From NCBI GenBank assembly GCA_041390145.1, contig JAWKQM010000011.1, positions 1-64,000 of the forward strand: DNA of 64,000 bases, in the 5' to 3' direction. This document shows positions 49,515 through 60,377 of the stretch, in pieces; the stretch's first letter is position 1; each line of letters begins with the position of its first letter. Source of the stretch: Gemmatimonadales bacterium (GTDB lineage Bacteria > Gemmatimonadota > Gemmatimonadetes > Gemmatimonadales > GWC2-71-9). Below the pieces are notes generated by a model. The model was not told the DNA's origin and did no database searches. It saw only the letters and a list, made by a program, of their open reading frames with translations. Position numbers and translations under genes: made by a program.

Positions 49515-49574
49515 ACGGCCACGTTGGCCGTTGATGCCCATAGAGTGCTGGGGATTCCTCCGAAGGAGGTTCGG
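49515..49574 (+). promoter_or_regulatory. Structured 5' leader with alternative hairpins around the Shine-Dalgarno
   Basis: A perfect 7-bp hairpin lies at 49515-49531. At the ribosome-binding site, CCTCC (49557-49561) can pair with GGAGG (49565-49569), hiding the Shine-Dalgarno. The alternative pairing CCGAA (49560-49564) with TTCGG (49570-49574) would display GGAGG in its loop. The two folds exclude each other. Confidence 0.4.
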
Positions 49575-50467
49575 TGACTGTCAAGCCGCGCGCCAAGCGC
49601 CGTGCTGTTCGGCCGGCTCAGATTGCCAAGGCCGTTGATGAGGGACGTGAGTCGCTCGACCTGTACCTCGATGAGATCAGCCGGGTCCCGCTGCTGACCC
49701 GTGAGCAGGAAATGGAGCTCGCCCGCAAGGCCTTTCGGGGCAACGTGGCGGCACAGGAGAAGCTGGCGCGCCACAACGTTCGGTTTGTGGTCTCGGTCGC
49801 CAAGAAGTTCCAGAACCGCGGGGTGCCGCTGGTCGACCTGATCGGCGAGGGCAACCTCGGCCTCATGACGGCCGCCCGCAAGTTCGATCCGGATCGCGGC
49901 GTCAAGTTCATCTCGTACGCGGTGTGGTGGATCCGTCAGGCCGTCCAGGCGGCCATCGCCCGGCACGGCCGGCCGGTCCGGGTGCCGCTCAACCGTACCG
50001 CCGACCTCAGCCGCCTCGGCCGCACCACCACGCTCCTCAAGGAGCGGCTCGGCCGGATGCCGACCACCGAGGAGCTGGCCCGCGCCACCGGCCTCACGCC
50101 GGAAGCGGTCCGCAGCCTCAGCGCCCTCAACACCGAGGCGGTGCGACTCGACCACCCCACCCGCGATGGCGACGGCAACGAGCGGATGGAACGGTTTGCC
50201 ATGGCGGAACAGGAAGGCACCGATTCCGCCACGATGACCAACAGCCAGACCAGCGACATCGAATCGGCGCTGGCCGTGCTGCCGCCCCGGGACGCCAAGG
50301 TCCTCCGCCTCTATTTCGGCCTGGACGACGGCAACAGCCGGACGCTCGAGGAAATCGGCCGGATGATGGGTGTCACCCGCGAGCGGATTCGTCAGCTCCG
50401 GGACCGCGCGCTGCTCAAGCTGCGCGAGGGCGAAACCGGCGAGCGGCTGCGGGATCTGGTGGCGTAG
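49574..50467 (+). CDS. Group-2 (RpoD/RpoS-like) sigma-70 factor
   Basis: 297 residues from GTG 49574 with AAGGAGG upstream. Region 1.2 is SLDLYLDEISRVPLLTREQEMELARKAF. Region 2 is HNVRFVVSVAKKFQNRGVPLVDLIGEGNLGLM with FDPDRGVKFISYAVWWIRQAVQ (regions 2.3-2.4, -10 recognition). Region 3 contains RVPLNRTADLSRL and RMPTTEELARATGLTPEAVR. Region 4 is LPPRDAKVLRLYFGLDD...TLEEIGRMMGVTRERIRQLRDRALLKLR (-35 helix-turn-helix). There is no region 1.1, which sets it apart from the primary sigma and places it with RpoS-like alternative factors. It is monocistronic, with an elaborate upstream control region. Calling it RpoS itself would be premature. Confidence 0.93.
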   Translation: MTVKPRAKRRAVRPAQIAKAVDEGRESLDLYLDEISRVPLLTREQEMELARKAFRGNVAAQEKLARHNVRFVVSVAKKFQNRGVPLVDLIGEGNLGLMTAARKFDPDRGVKFISYAVWWIRQAVQAAIARHGRPVRVPLNRTADLSRLGRTTTLLKERLGRMPTTEELARATGLTPEAVRSLSALNTEAVRLDHPTRDGDGNERMERFAMAEQEGTDSATMTNSQTSDIESALAVLPPRDAKVLRLYFGLDDGNSRTLEEIGRMMGVTRERIRQLRDRALLKLREGETGERLRDLVA

Positions 50468-50492
50468 ACTCGGCCGATCCACGGCAAACAAA

Positions 50493-50520
50493 GCGACCCC
50501 CCGGATTTCCGGGGGGTCGC
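50493..50520. terminator. Bidirectional terminator between sigma gene and aconitase
   Basis: A perfect 12-bp stem (50493-50504 with 50509-50520) with ATTT loop. On the minus strand it is followed by TTTGTTTG, a good T-tail for acnA; on the plus strand by CTTG. The arm GCGACCCCCCGG nearly repeats the terminator at 41387. Confidence 0.88.
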
Positions 50521-50548
50521 CTTGCATTCAGCCCCACTGCCCCGCCTG

Positions 50549-53323
<2,775 letters not shown>

Positions 53324-53367
53324 GAGTGTGTCCGGACGTTGCAGTTCATCGAGCGAGCGAAGTGACC

Positions 53368-53691
53368 ATGAATAATATCACCCCCTCCGGGCCGGAGACG
53401 AAACGCGCTCCCCATGCGATCACCCGGCGGGACGACGGGCTCTGGTTCGAGTGGGTCAGCGGCGAACGGGAGCGCAGGGTCCCGGCCCGCGCCCTCCGGC
53501 TCTCCTGCCCCTGCGCGATGTGTGTCGAGGAGATGTCTGGTCGACCCCTCCTCGATCCGGCCACGGTGCCGGCCGATGTCACCCCGACGGCAATTCACCT
53601 CGTCGGGGCCTACGGGCTTCGGGTCACCTGGAGCGACGGCCATTCGACCGGGATCTTCCCCTGGCATCGGCTCGAGGCGCTCTGCGAATGA
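53368..53691 (+). CDS. DUF971 / gamma-butyrobetaine hydroxylase-like N-terminal domain protein
   Basis: 107 residues from ATG 53368. The chain AITRRDDGLWFEWVSGERERRVPARALRLSCPCAMCVEEMSGRPLLD carries the paired cysteines (CPCAMC) of the DUF971 zinc-binding domain, followed by VGAYGLRVTWSDGHSTGIFPWHRLEALC. In eukaryotic carnitine-synthesis hydroxylases this fold precedes the catalytic domain. In bacteria it is a stand-alone protein linked to Fe-S cluster handling in some species (for example near mrp/ApbC). Here it is divergent from the Fe-S enzyme aconitase, which suits that association. Direct evidence is lacking. Confidence 0.85.
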   Translation: MNNITPSGPETKRAPHAITRRDDGLWFEWVSGERERRVPARALRLSCPCAMCVEEMSGRPLLDPATVPADVTPTAIHLVGAYGLRVTWSDGHSTGIFPWHRLEALCE

Positions 53692-53788
53692 GGCCGGTCC
53701 GGCCGGGTATGGCGTCAGACCTCCACGGGTGCTATTGTCGATTTTGATTGCCCTGGCTCCTCCCCCAGGAGACCTCACCACCGGGTGG

Positions 53789-54100
53789 ATGTTCATGATC
53801 GCAGGCCGTCGCTACTGGATTCTCATCTGGTACGGATTCCTCCTCATCGGGGTGGCGGGTGCCTTGGCCTCGTTCTATTGGGGCCGGCGCAATCCCGGAC
53901 GGAACGTGGACGAGATCCTCCGTGCGGTGGCGACCATCCTGCTCTCCGTCGGGATGCTGCTCCTGCTCTACGGGGTCGCGACACTCGCCGGCCGGATACT
54001 GCTCGGGGTGGCGGTGGCGCTCTTCTTCGGGGCGTTCTGGGTGGGGCGGGCGCCACGGCGGCGGGCCCCGCCTGGTTCGGGGCACCCGCGAGGCTTCTGA
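53789..54100 (+). CDS. Small two- to three-helix membrane protein, unknown
   Basis: 103 residues from ATG 53789; a second ATG at 53795 is equally possible. It has hydrophobic segments YWILIWYGFLLIGVAGALASF, ILRAVATILLSVGMLLLLYGVA and ILLGVAVALFFGAFWVG, separated by the polar YWGRRNPGRNVDEI and ended by a basic tail (RAPRRRAPPGSGHPRG). No family is recognised. A TATTGTC element lies about 55 nt upstream and a clear terminator follows, so it is its own unit. Confidence 0.65.
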   Translation: MFMIAGRRYWILIWYGFLLIGVAGALASFYWGRRNPGRNVDEILRAVATILLSVGMLLLLYGVATLAGRILLGVAVALFFGAFWVGRAPRRRAPPGSGHPRGF

Positions 54101-54110
54101 GCTCGCTCAC

Positions 54111-54139
54111 ACCCCGGCCCGGCCGGGGTTATTCTTTTT
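54111..54139 (+). terminator. Intrinsic terminator after the small membrane protein gene
   Basis: A 7-bp stem (54111-54117 with 54123-54129, loop CCCGG) followed by TATTCTTTTT. The T-rich tail contains TATTCTTT, so it may also overlap the start signal of the PIG-L gene 22 nt downstream. Confidence 0.8.
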
Positions 54140-54161
54140 GGTCACTTCCCCTCGGGAATCC

Positions 54162-56618
54162 ATGCGAATGCGACTTGTCGTGACGGCGTGCCTGGCCGCC
54201 CTCGTCTTCGGCGTTGTTCCAGCTCAGGCCCAAGTCGGTCCCGCCTCCACGGGCGGCGCCGTCGCGGCGGAGCACGCCCGACGGATGCTGGGCCACAACA
54301 AGCGCGTGCTGGTCATCGGGGCGCACCCCGACGACGAGGATACCGACCTCATCACCGTCCTGGTGCGCGGCGAGGGGGCGGTGACGGCCTACCTCTCACT
54401 CAACCGCGGTGAGGGGGGACAGAATCTCATCGGTCCCGAGCTCGGCGAGGCCCTGGGTCTGCTGAGGACCGAGGAACTGCTCAGCGCCCGCTCCCTAGAC
54501 GGTGGACGCCAGTACTTCACGCGGGCCTACGATTTCGGGTACTCCAAGAACCTCGAAGACACCTGGGCCCACTGGCCCCGGGACTCCATCCTGAAGGATG
54601 TGGTCCGGGTCATCCGCCAGTTCCAGCCCCAGATCATCGTGTCGGTCTTCAGCGGCACACCGGAGGACGGCCACGGCCAGCACCAGGCGGCGGGATGGGC
54701 GGCGCACACGGCATTCGACGCCGCCGCCGACCCGAGTCGCTTTCCGGAACTGGCGACGGAGGAAGGGCTCCAGCCCTGGCGGGTGGAAAAGCTTTTTCGT
54801 GCGACCCGGTTCACGCCGGCCCCCGTGATGGACACCATCCAGACCGGCGGGCTCGACCCGGCCGTCGGTCAGTCCTATCACCAGATCGCCATGGCCAGCC
54901 GCAGCCGGCACCGCTCCCAGGACATGGGCACGCTCCAGCTCCCGGGCCCGGCCTCGACGCGGGTCGCGCTTGTCACCGACCGGACCGGCCGCGGCAGCGC
55001 CTTCTGGGCCGGAATCGACACCACCCTCGCAACCTCCGCAGTCGCCGCTCAGACGGCGGCGTCACATGACCAGCGTGCCTTTGGGGCCGTCGCCCGTGCC
55101 AACGAGAAGGGCATCATCCTGGATGCCGTCGCGAACTCCGCCGATCTCATTCCTGGCCAGCTGGTGGAAGTCACGCTCTACCTCTGGAATGCCGGCCGTG
55201 ACCCGCTCCGCGCGACGCTGGATGTCGCCGGGGACGGCGTGCGCCGGGCCGCGAGCCCCGTGACGGTGCTTCCCGGGGCCATGGCGACGGTGGTGGACAC
55301 GGTCCGGCTGCCGGCCTCGGCCACGACCGAGCCGTACTTCCTTCGGCTGCCACGCAGCGGCGCGATGTATCAGTGGGGGAACTCCCCCGATCGCGGCGCT
55401 CCCGCGTCACCACCGCTGCTGACCGCCGTGGCGGTGCTCGCAGGAGGCGATTCGCTGACGCGGGAGGTGACGTACCGATGGGCCGACCCGGCGTATGGCG
55501 AGCGGCGGCAGCGGCTGCTGGTGGTGCCGCGCGTGGGGGTCCGGCTGGACCGCGCCGTCGTCGTGTGGCCGCTCGCGTCGCGCGATGCCCGGAGGGTCAC
55601 GGTGACCCTCACCCATTCCACGTCGGACACCACCGCTGGAGAGGTGCGGTTGGAGGTCCCCGCCGGCTGGGTTGCACCGGCGCCTCAGTCCTTCCGGCTG
55701 ACGCGCAAGGGGGAGGAGGCGTCGTTCAGCTTCGCGCTGGTGCCGCCGCCGTCGCCGAGGACGGGCTCGTTCGAGATCCGGGCCATTGCGGTGTCGTCCT
55801 CCGGCGAGCGCTACACCGAGTCGAGCGAGATCATTTCCTATCCGCATATCGCGCGGCGGGGGATGAGCCGTCCGGCGGTCGGCACGGTCCAGGTCATGGA
55901 CATCGCGGTGCCTCCGCTGCACGCCGTCGGCTATGTGCGCGGGGCAGCGGACGGGGTTCCCGAGGCGCTTGTGGGCCTCGGAGTGCCCGTGGTCGAATTG
56001 ACGCCCGACTCGCTGGCGCGGGGTGACCTCTCGAAATTCGATGCGGTGGTGATCGGCAGCCGGGCGTACGAGACGGTGCCGGCGGTCAAGGAGTTCAACG
56101 CCCGCCTGCTGGCGTATGCGCGGGCCGGCGGCCTCCTCCTGGTGCAGTATCAGCAGTACGAGTTCTTTGGCGGAAGCTATGCGCCGTTCCCGATGACCGT
56201 CGGCGGGTCGTCGCTGGCGTCGATGCTGGCGGGAAAAGCGCCGAAGCGGAAGCCGGGGGACCGCCCCGACTCGCACGACCGGGTCACCGACGAATTCGCG
56301 CCGGTGCGCATAGTCGACCCGTCGAGCCCGGTGGTGCGCACGCCGAACGCCATCGGCCCGGCGGACTGGGATGACTGGGTGCAGGAGCGCGGATTGTACT
56401 TCGCGCGGGACTGGGCGCCGGAGTATCGGCCGGTGTTCTCCATGCACGATCCGGGGGATCCACCGCTCGAGGGGGGACTCCTCGTCGCGCCGGTCGGGAA
56501 GGGCACCTACGTGTATACCGGGATTGCTTTCTTCCGGGAGCTCCCGGCTGGTGTGCCCGGCGCCTACCGACTCTTCATGAACCTCTTGGCGCTGCGGCCG
56601 GCCGGGGCGCAGCCGTGA
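54162..56618 (+). CDS. Secreted PIG-L family deacetylase with C-terminal GATase-like domain
   Basis: 818 residues with signal peptide (LVVTACLAALVFGVVPAQAQ). The N-terminal PIG-L/LmbE fold shows the zinc motif VLVIGAHPDDEDTDLITVL (HPDDE) and GHGQHQAAGWAAHTAFD, which provides the third ligand His. Such enzymes remove N-acetyl groups from sugars. From about 330 a long beta-rich region follows (LVEVTLYLWNAGRDPLRATLDV and similar Ig-like strands). The last 230 residues include VPVVELTPDSLARGDLSKFDAVVIGSRAYETVP, a class-I glutamine amidotransferase-like or ThuA-like flavodoxin fold without an obvious catalytic Cys. The stop overlaps the solute-binding gene as GTGA, so it heads the downstream operon. 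Substrate unknown. Confidence 0.85.
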   Translation: MRMRLVVTACLAALVFGVVPAQAQVGPASTGGAVAAEHARRMLGHNKRVLVIGAHPDDEDTDLITVLVRGEGAVTAYLSLNRGEGGQNLIGPELGEALGLLRTEELLSARSLDGGRQYFTRAYDFGYSKNLEDTWAHWPRDSILKDVVRVIRQFQPQIIVSVFSGTPEDGHGQHQAAGWAAHTAFDAAADPSRFPELATEEGLQPWRVEKLFRATRFTPAPVMDTIQTGGLDPAVGQSYHQIAMASRSRHRSQDMGTLQLPGPASTRVALVTDRTGRGSAFWAGIDTTLATSAVAAQTAASHDQRAFGAVARANEKGIILDAVANSADLIPGQLVEVTLYLWNAGRDPLRATLDVAGDGVRRAASPVTVLPGAMATVVDTVRLPASATTEPYFLRLPRSGAMYQWGNSPDRGAPASPPLLTAVAVLAGGDSLTREVTYRWADPAYGERRQRLLVVPRVGVRLDRAVVVWPLASRDARRVTVTLTHSTSDTTAGEVRLEVPAGWVAPAPQSFRLTRKGEEASFSFALVPPPSPRTGSFEIRAIAVSSSGERYTESSEIISYPHIARRGMSRPAVGTVQVMDIAVPPLHAVGYVRGAADGVPEALVGLGVPVVELTPDSLARGDLSKFDAVVIGSRAYETVPAVKEFNARLLAYARAGGLLLVQYQQYEFFGGSYAPFPMTVGGSSLASMLAGKAPKRKPGDRPDSHDRVTDEFAPVRIVDPSSPVVRTPNAIGPADWDDWVQERGLYFARDWAPEYRPVFSMHDPGDPPLEGGLLVAPVGKGTYVYTGIAFFRELPAGVPGAYRLFMNLLALRPAGAQP

Positions 56619-57649
56619 CCGGTCGCGCGTGGATGATCGCGGCGGCCATCGGCGTCCTGGCGTGCGGCCGTGACACGCGCACGCCAGTCGTGGTCTACTC
56701 GCCGCACGGGCGGGACCAGCTGAAGCTCCTCGAAACCGCATTCGAGCGATGGCGGCCCGACATCGACATCAAGTGGCTCGACATGGGGAGCCAGGAAATC
56801 CTGGACCGGCTGCGGTTCGAGAAGGTCAATCCGCAGGCCGACGTCTGGTTCGGCGGTCCGACGACCATCTTCGACCGGGGGGTGAGCGACTCGCTCCTCG
56901 CGCCGTATCGCCCGGTGTGGGCCGGCTCCGTCGGGCCGGAGGGGGTCGGCCCCGACTCATTGTACTGGCCGGTGTATCGCACGCCGGTCATCATCGCGTT
57001 CAACGACCAGGCAGTGCGCCCGCCGGAGGCCCCGCAGGACTGGAACGACATCCTCGATCCGAGGTGGCGCGACCTGGTGCTGATCCGTGACCCGATGGCC
57101 AGCGGCACGATGCGCGCCATCTGGGGGTACATCATCGAGCGCAGCCTCCGGGAGACGGGGGACACGACCGAAGGGATGGCGTGGCTGCGCGCGCTCGACC
57201 GCAACACCAAGACCTACGCCCTGAACCCGGCCATCCTCGACCAGAAGCTGGCGCGGCAGGAGGGTGTCGTCACCCTCTGGGACCTTCCCGACATCCTGAT
57301 CAGTCGGGGGAAAGGGATGCCGTTCGGGTATCTCTTCCCACGGAGTGGCACCGTCGTGATCGACGATGCCATCGGCCTCGTGGCGGGCTCGAAACACGCC
57401 GAGGCGGCGCAGGCGTTCATCGACTACGTGGGCGAAACCGAGGCGCTGTTGTTGGCGGCGCGGCAGGTGTACCGCCTCCCCGCGCGACAGGACCTGCCGC
57501 TGGATTCGCTTCCCGACTGGGTGGCCGAGGTGGATCGGACGATGAAGGTGGTACCGATGGACTGGCCGCTCCTGGCGCAGCAGGGGGCGGCCTGGATGAG
57601 CTACTGGGATCAGCATGTGCGGGGCACGGGGAAAGACCTGACGGACTGA
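56615..57649 (+). CDS. ABC transporter solute-binding lipoprotein, Fe3+/aminoethylphosphonate type
   Basis: 344 residues from GTG 56615. The N-terminus (RAWMIAAAIGVLACG) is a lipoprotein signal with Cys17. VVVYSPHGRDQLKLLETAFERW, ADVWFGGPTTIFDRG, PVIIAFNDQAVRPPEAPQDWNDILDPRWRD and SGTMRAIWGYII match the family-1 FbpA-like ferric-ion/sulfate/aminoethylphosphonate binders. GSKHAEAAQAFIDYV is the typical C-terminal helix. With the ATPase and the double permease downstream it makes a complete importer. Ferric iron is the commonest ligand in this group, but the Tyr ligand pair of FbpA is not plain here, so the substrate stays open. Confidence 0.85.
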   Translation: MTGRAWMIAAAIGVLACGRDTRTPVVVYSPHGRDQLKLLETAFERWRPDIDIKWLDMGSQEILDRLRFEKVNPQADVWFGGPTTIFDRGVSDSLLAPYRPVWAGSVGPEGVGPDSLYWPVYRTPVIIAFNDQAVRPPEAPQDWNDILDPRWRDLVLIRDPMASGTMRAIWGYIIERSLRETGDTTEGMAWLRALDRNTKTYALNPAILDQKLARQEGVVTLWDLPDILISRGKGMPFGYLFPRSGTVVIDDAIGLVAGSKHAEAAQAFIDYVGETEALLLAARQVYRLPARQDLPLDSLPDWVAEVDRTMKVVPMDWPLLAQQGAAWMSYWDQHVRGTGKDLTD

Positions 57650-57672
57650 CGATTCCGGGCAAAGGAGTAGGA

Positions 57673-58722
57673 GTGGGATTTCTGGAACTGGCTGGGCTCA
57701 CGAAGGCCTTTGAGGGGCGCAACGCGGTGGATGGGCTCTCGCTCACGCTGGAGCGTGGCGAGGTGCTGGCGCTGTTGGGGCCGAGTGGGAGCGGGAAGAC
57801 GACGACGCTGCGCCTGCTGGCCGGGTTCGAGGCGCCTGACGCCGGCCGAGTGGTGCTCGAGGGGCGTGACGTCACGGGGCTGACGCCGGTCGCGCGGCGG
57901 TTCGGGATGGTGTTCCAGCACTACGCGCTCTTCCCGCACCTCGATGTCGGCGCCAACGTGGCGTTTGGCCTGGAGAGTCGCGGGGTACGCGGCGCCGAAC
58001 TCGCCCGCCGAGTCGAGGAGGCGCTGGCGCTGGTGGACATGGCCGGGTTCGAGCGGCGACCGGTGGCCAATCTCTCGGGCGGACAGCAGCAGCGGGTGGC
58101 GCTGGCGCGCGCCCTCGCTCCCGAGCCCAGCGTGCTGCTGCTCGACGAGCCGCTCTCGAACCTCGATCCTGCGCTTCGTGAGCGCACCAGGCGTGAACTC
58201 CGCACCCTGGTGCACCGGCTCGGCATCACCGCGGTCGTGGTCACGCACGAACAGGAGGACGCGTTCGATCTTGGCGACCGGATCGCGCTGCTCCGCAACG
58301 GCCACCTCGAGCAGATCGGCACCGCCGACGAACTGTATGCGCTGCCTGCCACGTCGTTTGTCGCGGCGTTCATCGGCCGGGCGAGCGAGGTGCCCGCGAC
58401 GGTGGTTTCCGAGCGGGAGGCTCGGGTGGAGGACCGCACCTGGCCGGCCCGCTGGGCCGGGACCGGGAATGCCACGCCCGGCGCCGCGGCCCGGTTGCTG
58501 GCCCGCCCGGAGGGGATGCGGATTACCACGCCGGACGCCGGCCGGGTGACCGGTGTCGTCACGAACCGGCGCTTCACCGGCGCCGTCGCCTACTTCCTGG
58601 TCGAGACTTCCACGGGCCTGACGCTGGAAGTCGCGGGGGCGCCCGCCGCCGCCCGTGAGGGGGAGACCGTCGGCGTCGAGCCGACGGGGACCGGCCTCCA
58701 CCTCTATCCGGCGGCGGGATGA
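57673..58722 (+). CDS. ABC transporter ATP-binding protein, FbpC/PotA type
   Basis: 349 residues from GTG 57673 with AAAGGAG (57661-57667). Walker A GPSGSGKTT, Q-loop VFQHYALFPH, signature LSGGQQQRVALARALA, Walker B VLLLDEPLSNLD, H-loop VTHEQEDAFDL. The C-terminal 110 residues form a TOBE-like regulatory domain (ARLLARPEGMRI, VTNRRFTGAVAYFLVE). It supplies energy to the adjacent permease and binding protein. Its stop overlaps the permease start (ATGA). Confidence 0.95.
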   Translation: MGFLELAGLTKAFEGRNAVDGLSLTLERGEVLALLGPSGSGKTTTLRLLAGFEAPDAGRVVLEGRDVTGLTPVARRFGMVFQHYALFPHLDVGANVAFGLESRGVRGAELARRVEEALALVDMAGFERRPVANLSGGQQQRVALARALAPEPSVLLLDEPLSNLDPALRERTRRELRTLVHRLGITAVVVTHEQEDAFDLGDRIALLRNGHLEQIGTADELYALPATSFVAAFIGRASEVPATVVSEREARVEDRTWPARWAGTGNATPGAAARLLARPEGMRITTPDAGRVTGVVTNRRFTGAVAYFLVETSTGLTLEVAGAPAAAREGETVGVEPTGTGLHLYPAAG

Positions 58723-60377
58723 CCTCCACGCGTCGCGCAGGGTGGCTTGGCTGGCTGCTGGTGGCCGTGCTGGTCTGGCTGGTGGCCTATCCGCTCGCCC
58801 TGGTGCTCATCGAGGGTGTGCGCAACTCCACCGGGTGGACTCTCGACGAAATCCGGCGGTTTGCCGGGCGATCGACCGAGTGGCAGGCGCTCTGGGCCAG
58901 CCTCTGGCTCTCCCTGGCCAGCGTCGTGCTGGCGGGCGCCATCGGGGTGCCCCTCGCGTTTCTCTTTGAACGGGTGGACTTCCCCGGCCGCAAGCTGCTT
59001 GGGATGCTCGTCGCGCTGCCGGCCGTGCTTCCGCCGCTCGTCGGCGTCGTGGCGTTCCTGTTTCTCTACGGAGAAACAGGATTCATCGGGCGCTTCGTCC
59101 AGTACGTCTTTGCGCTTGAGAACCCGCCCTGGCGGCTCTCCGGGCCGGGCGCCATCCTGCTGGTGCACGCCTACTCGATGTATGTGTATTTCTATCTCTT
59201 TTGCCGCGCCGGGCTGTCGCGACTGGACGGCGCCATGCTGGAAGCGGCGTCTGCGCTGGGTGCGGGCCGCGGGCGGACGCTTTTCCGCGTGATCCTTCCC
59301 CACCTCCGGCCGGCGATCGCCGGCGCGGCGATCCTGACATTAATGACGTCGCTCGCTTCGTTCAGCGCCCCCTACATCTTCGGGGGCGGCTACCGGGTCA
59401 TGACGACGCAGATTGTCTTCACCAGGCTGAACGGCGACGATCGCCTGGCGATGGTCGAGACTGCGGCGCTCATGCTGCTGGCCCTCGGCGCCCTGGCGCT
59501 CTTCCGGCGCGCCGACCCGGGAGGTTCGCTCGCCGGGGTGGGGAAGGGCACTGCCCCTTCGCTGGCCCGGGCCGGCAGCGCCCGTGCCCGCGCCGGCATC
59601 GCCGTGGCGGCGTGGGCGCTCGCCGTCCTCCTCCTGCTGCCACACCTGACGCTGTTGCTGGTGTCCTTTGTCCCCGTCGGCACCTGGACGACCGAGCCGT
59701 GGCCTCCGGCGTTCTCTCCCGGCAACTATGCGGCACTCTTCTCCGAACCGGAGCGGTTTCGCCCGCTCTTCAACAGTCTCTGGATGGCCACCGCGGCGAC
59801 GTTGGCTGCCGTTGGGATTGCGCTCCTCTCGGGCTCCCTGGTGGTCCGCCGGAAGGTGTCCGCTGGTCGGCTCATCGAGGGGTTGCTCGGCATGCCCTGG
59901 GCGGTGCCGGGGACGGTCTTCGCGATCGCGCTGGCGGCGCTCTTCAGCATCCATTCGCCCCTGACGCTGCGCGCCGTGCTGGTGGGCACCGTCTGGATTC
60001 TGCCGCTCGCCTACCTGATCAGGAACCTGCCCATCGCCGGTCGAGCGGTGCTGGCAGGATTCCGGCAGTTGGACTCGTCGCTCGAGGAAGCGGCCGCCTC
60101 GCTTGGCGCCGGACGGATGCGTACCCTCCGCCGGGTCGTCCTGCCGGGCCTGGCTCCCGCGCTGGCGGCGGGCGCCACCCTAGCCTTTGTGACCTCGCTC
60201 GGCGACTTTGTGACCTCCATCATGCTTTACACCTACGACACCCGGCCGATTTCCCTCGAAATTCTCGGAAGCCTCCGACAGGGGGACCTGGGCGTCGCCG
60301 CGGCGTACGGTGTGCTGCTGATGATCGCGAGCGCCGTGGTGTTCGCGCTTGGGGCGCGAGGGGAGGCCAGGTCATGA
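58719..60377 (+). CDS. ABC transporter permease, fused two-domain FbpB type
   Basis: 552 residues with about twelve membrane helices. Two copies of the binding-protein-dependent permease domain are fused, each with its EAA loop: MLEAASALGAGRGRTLFRVILPHLRPAI in the first half and LEEAAASLGAGRMRTLRRVVLPGLAPAL in the second. This doubled structure is standard for ferric-ion permeases such as FbpB/SfuB. The start ATG overlaps the ATPase stop, and its own stop overlaps the MFS start (ATGA). Helix content includes LVALPAVLPPLVGVVAFLFLYGETGFIG. Confidence 0.94.
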   Translation: MTSTRRAGWLGWLLVAVLVWLVAYPLALVLIEGVRNSTGWTLDEIRRFAGRSTEWQALWASLWLSLASVVLAGAIGVPLAFLFERVDFPGRKLLGMLVALPAVLPPLVGVVAFLFLYGETGFIGRFVQYVFALENPPWRLSGPGAILLVHAYSMYVYFYLFCRAGLSRLDGAMLEAASALGAGRGRTLFRVILPHLRPAIAGAAILTLMTSLASFSAPYIFGGGYRVMTTQIVFTRLNGDDRLAMVETAALMLLALGALALFRRADPGGSLAGVGKGTAPSLARAGSARARAGIAVAAWALAVLLLLPHLTLLLVSFVPVGTWTTEPWPPAFSPGNYAALFSEPERFRPLFNSLWMATAATLAAVGIALLSGSLVVRRKVSAGRLIEGLLGMPWAVPGTVFAIALAALFSIHSPLTLRAVLVGTVWILPLAYLIRNLPIAGRAVLAGFRQLDSSLEEAAASLGAGRMRTLRRVVLPGLAPALAAGATLAFVTSLGDFVTSIMLYTYDTRPISLEILGSLRQGDLGVAAAYGVLLMIASAVVFALGARGEARS

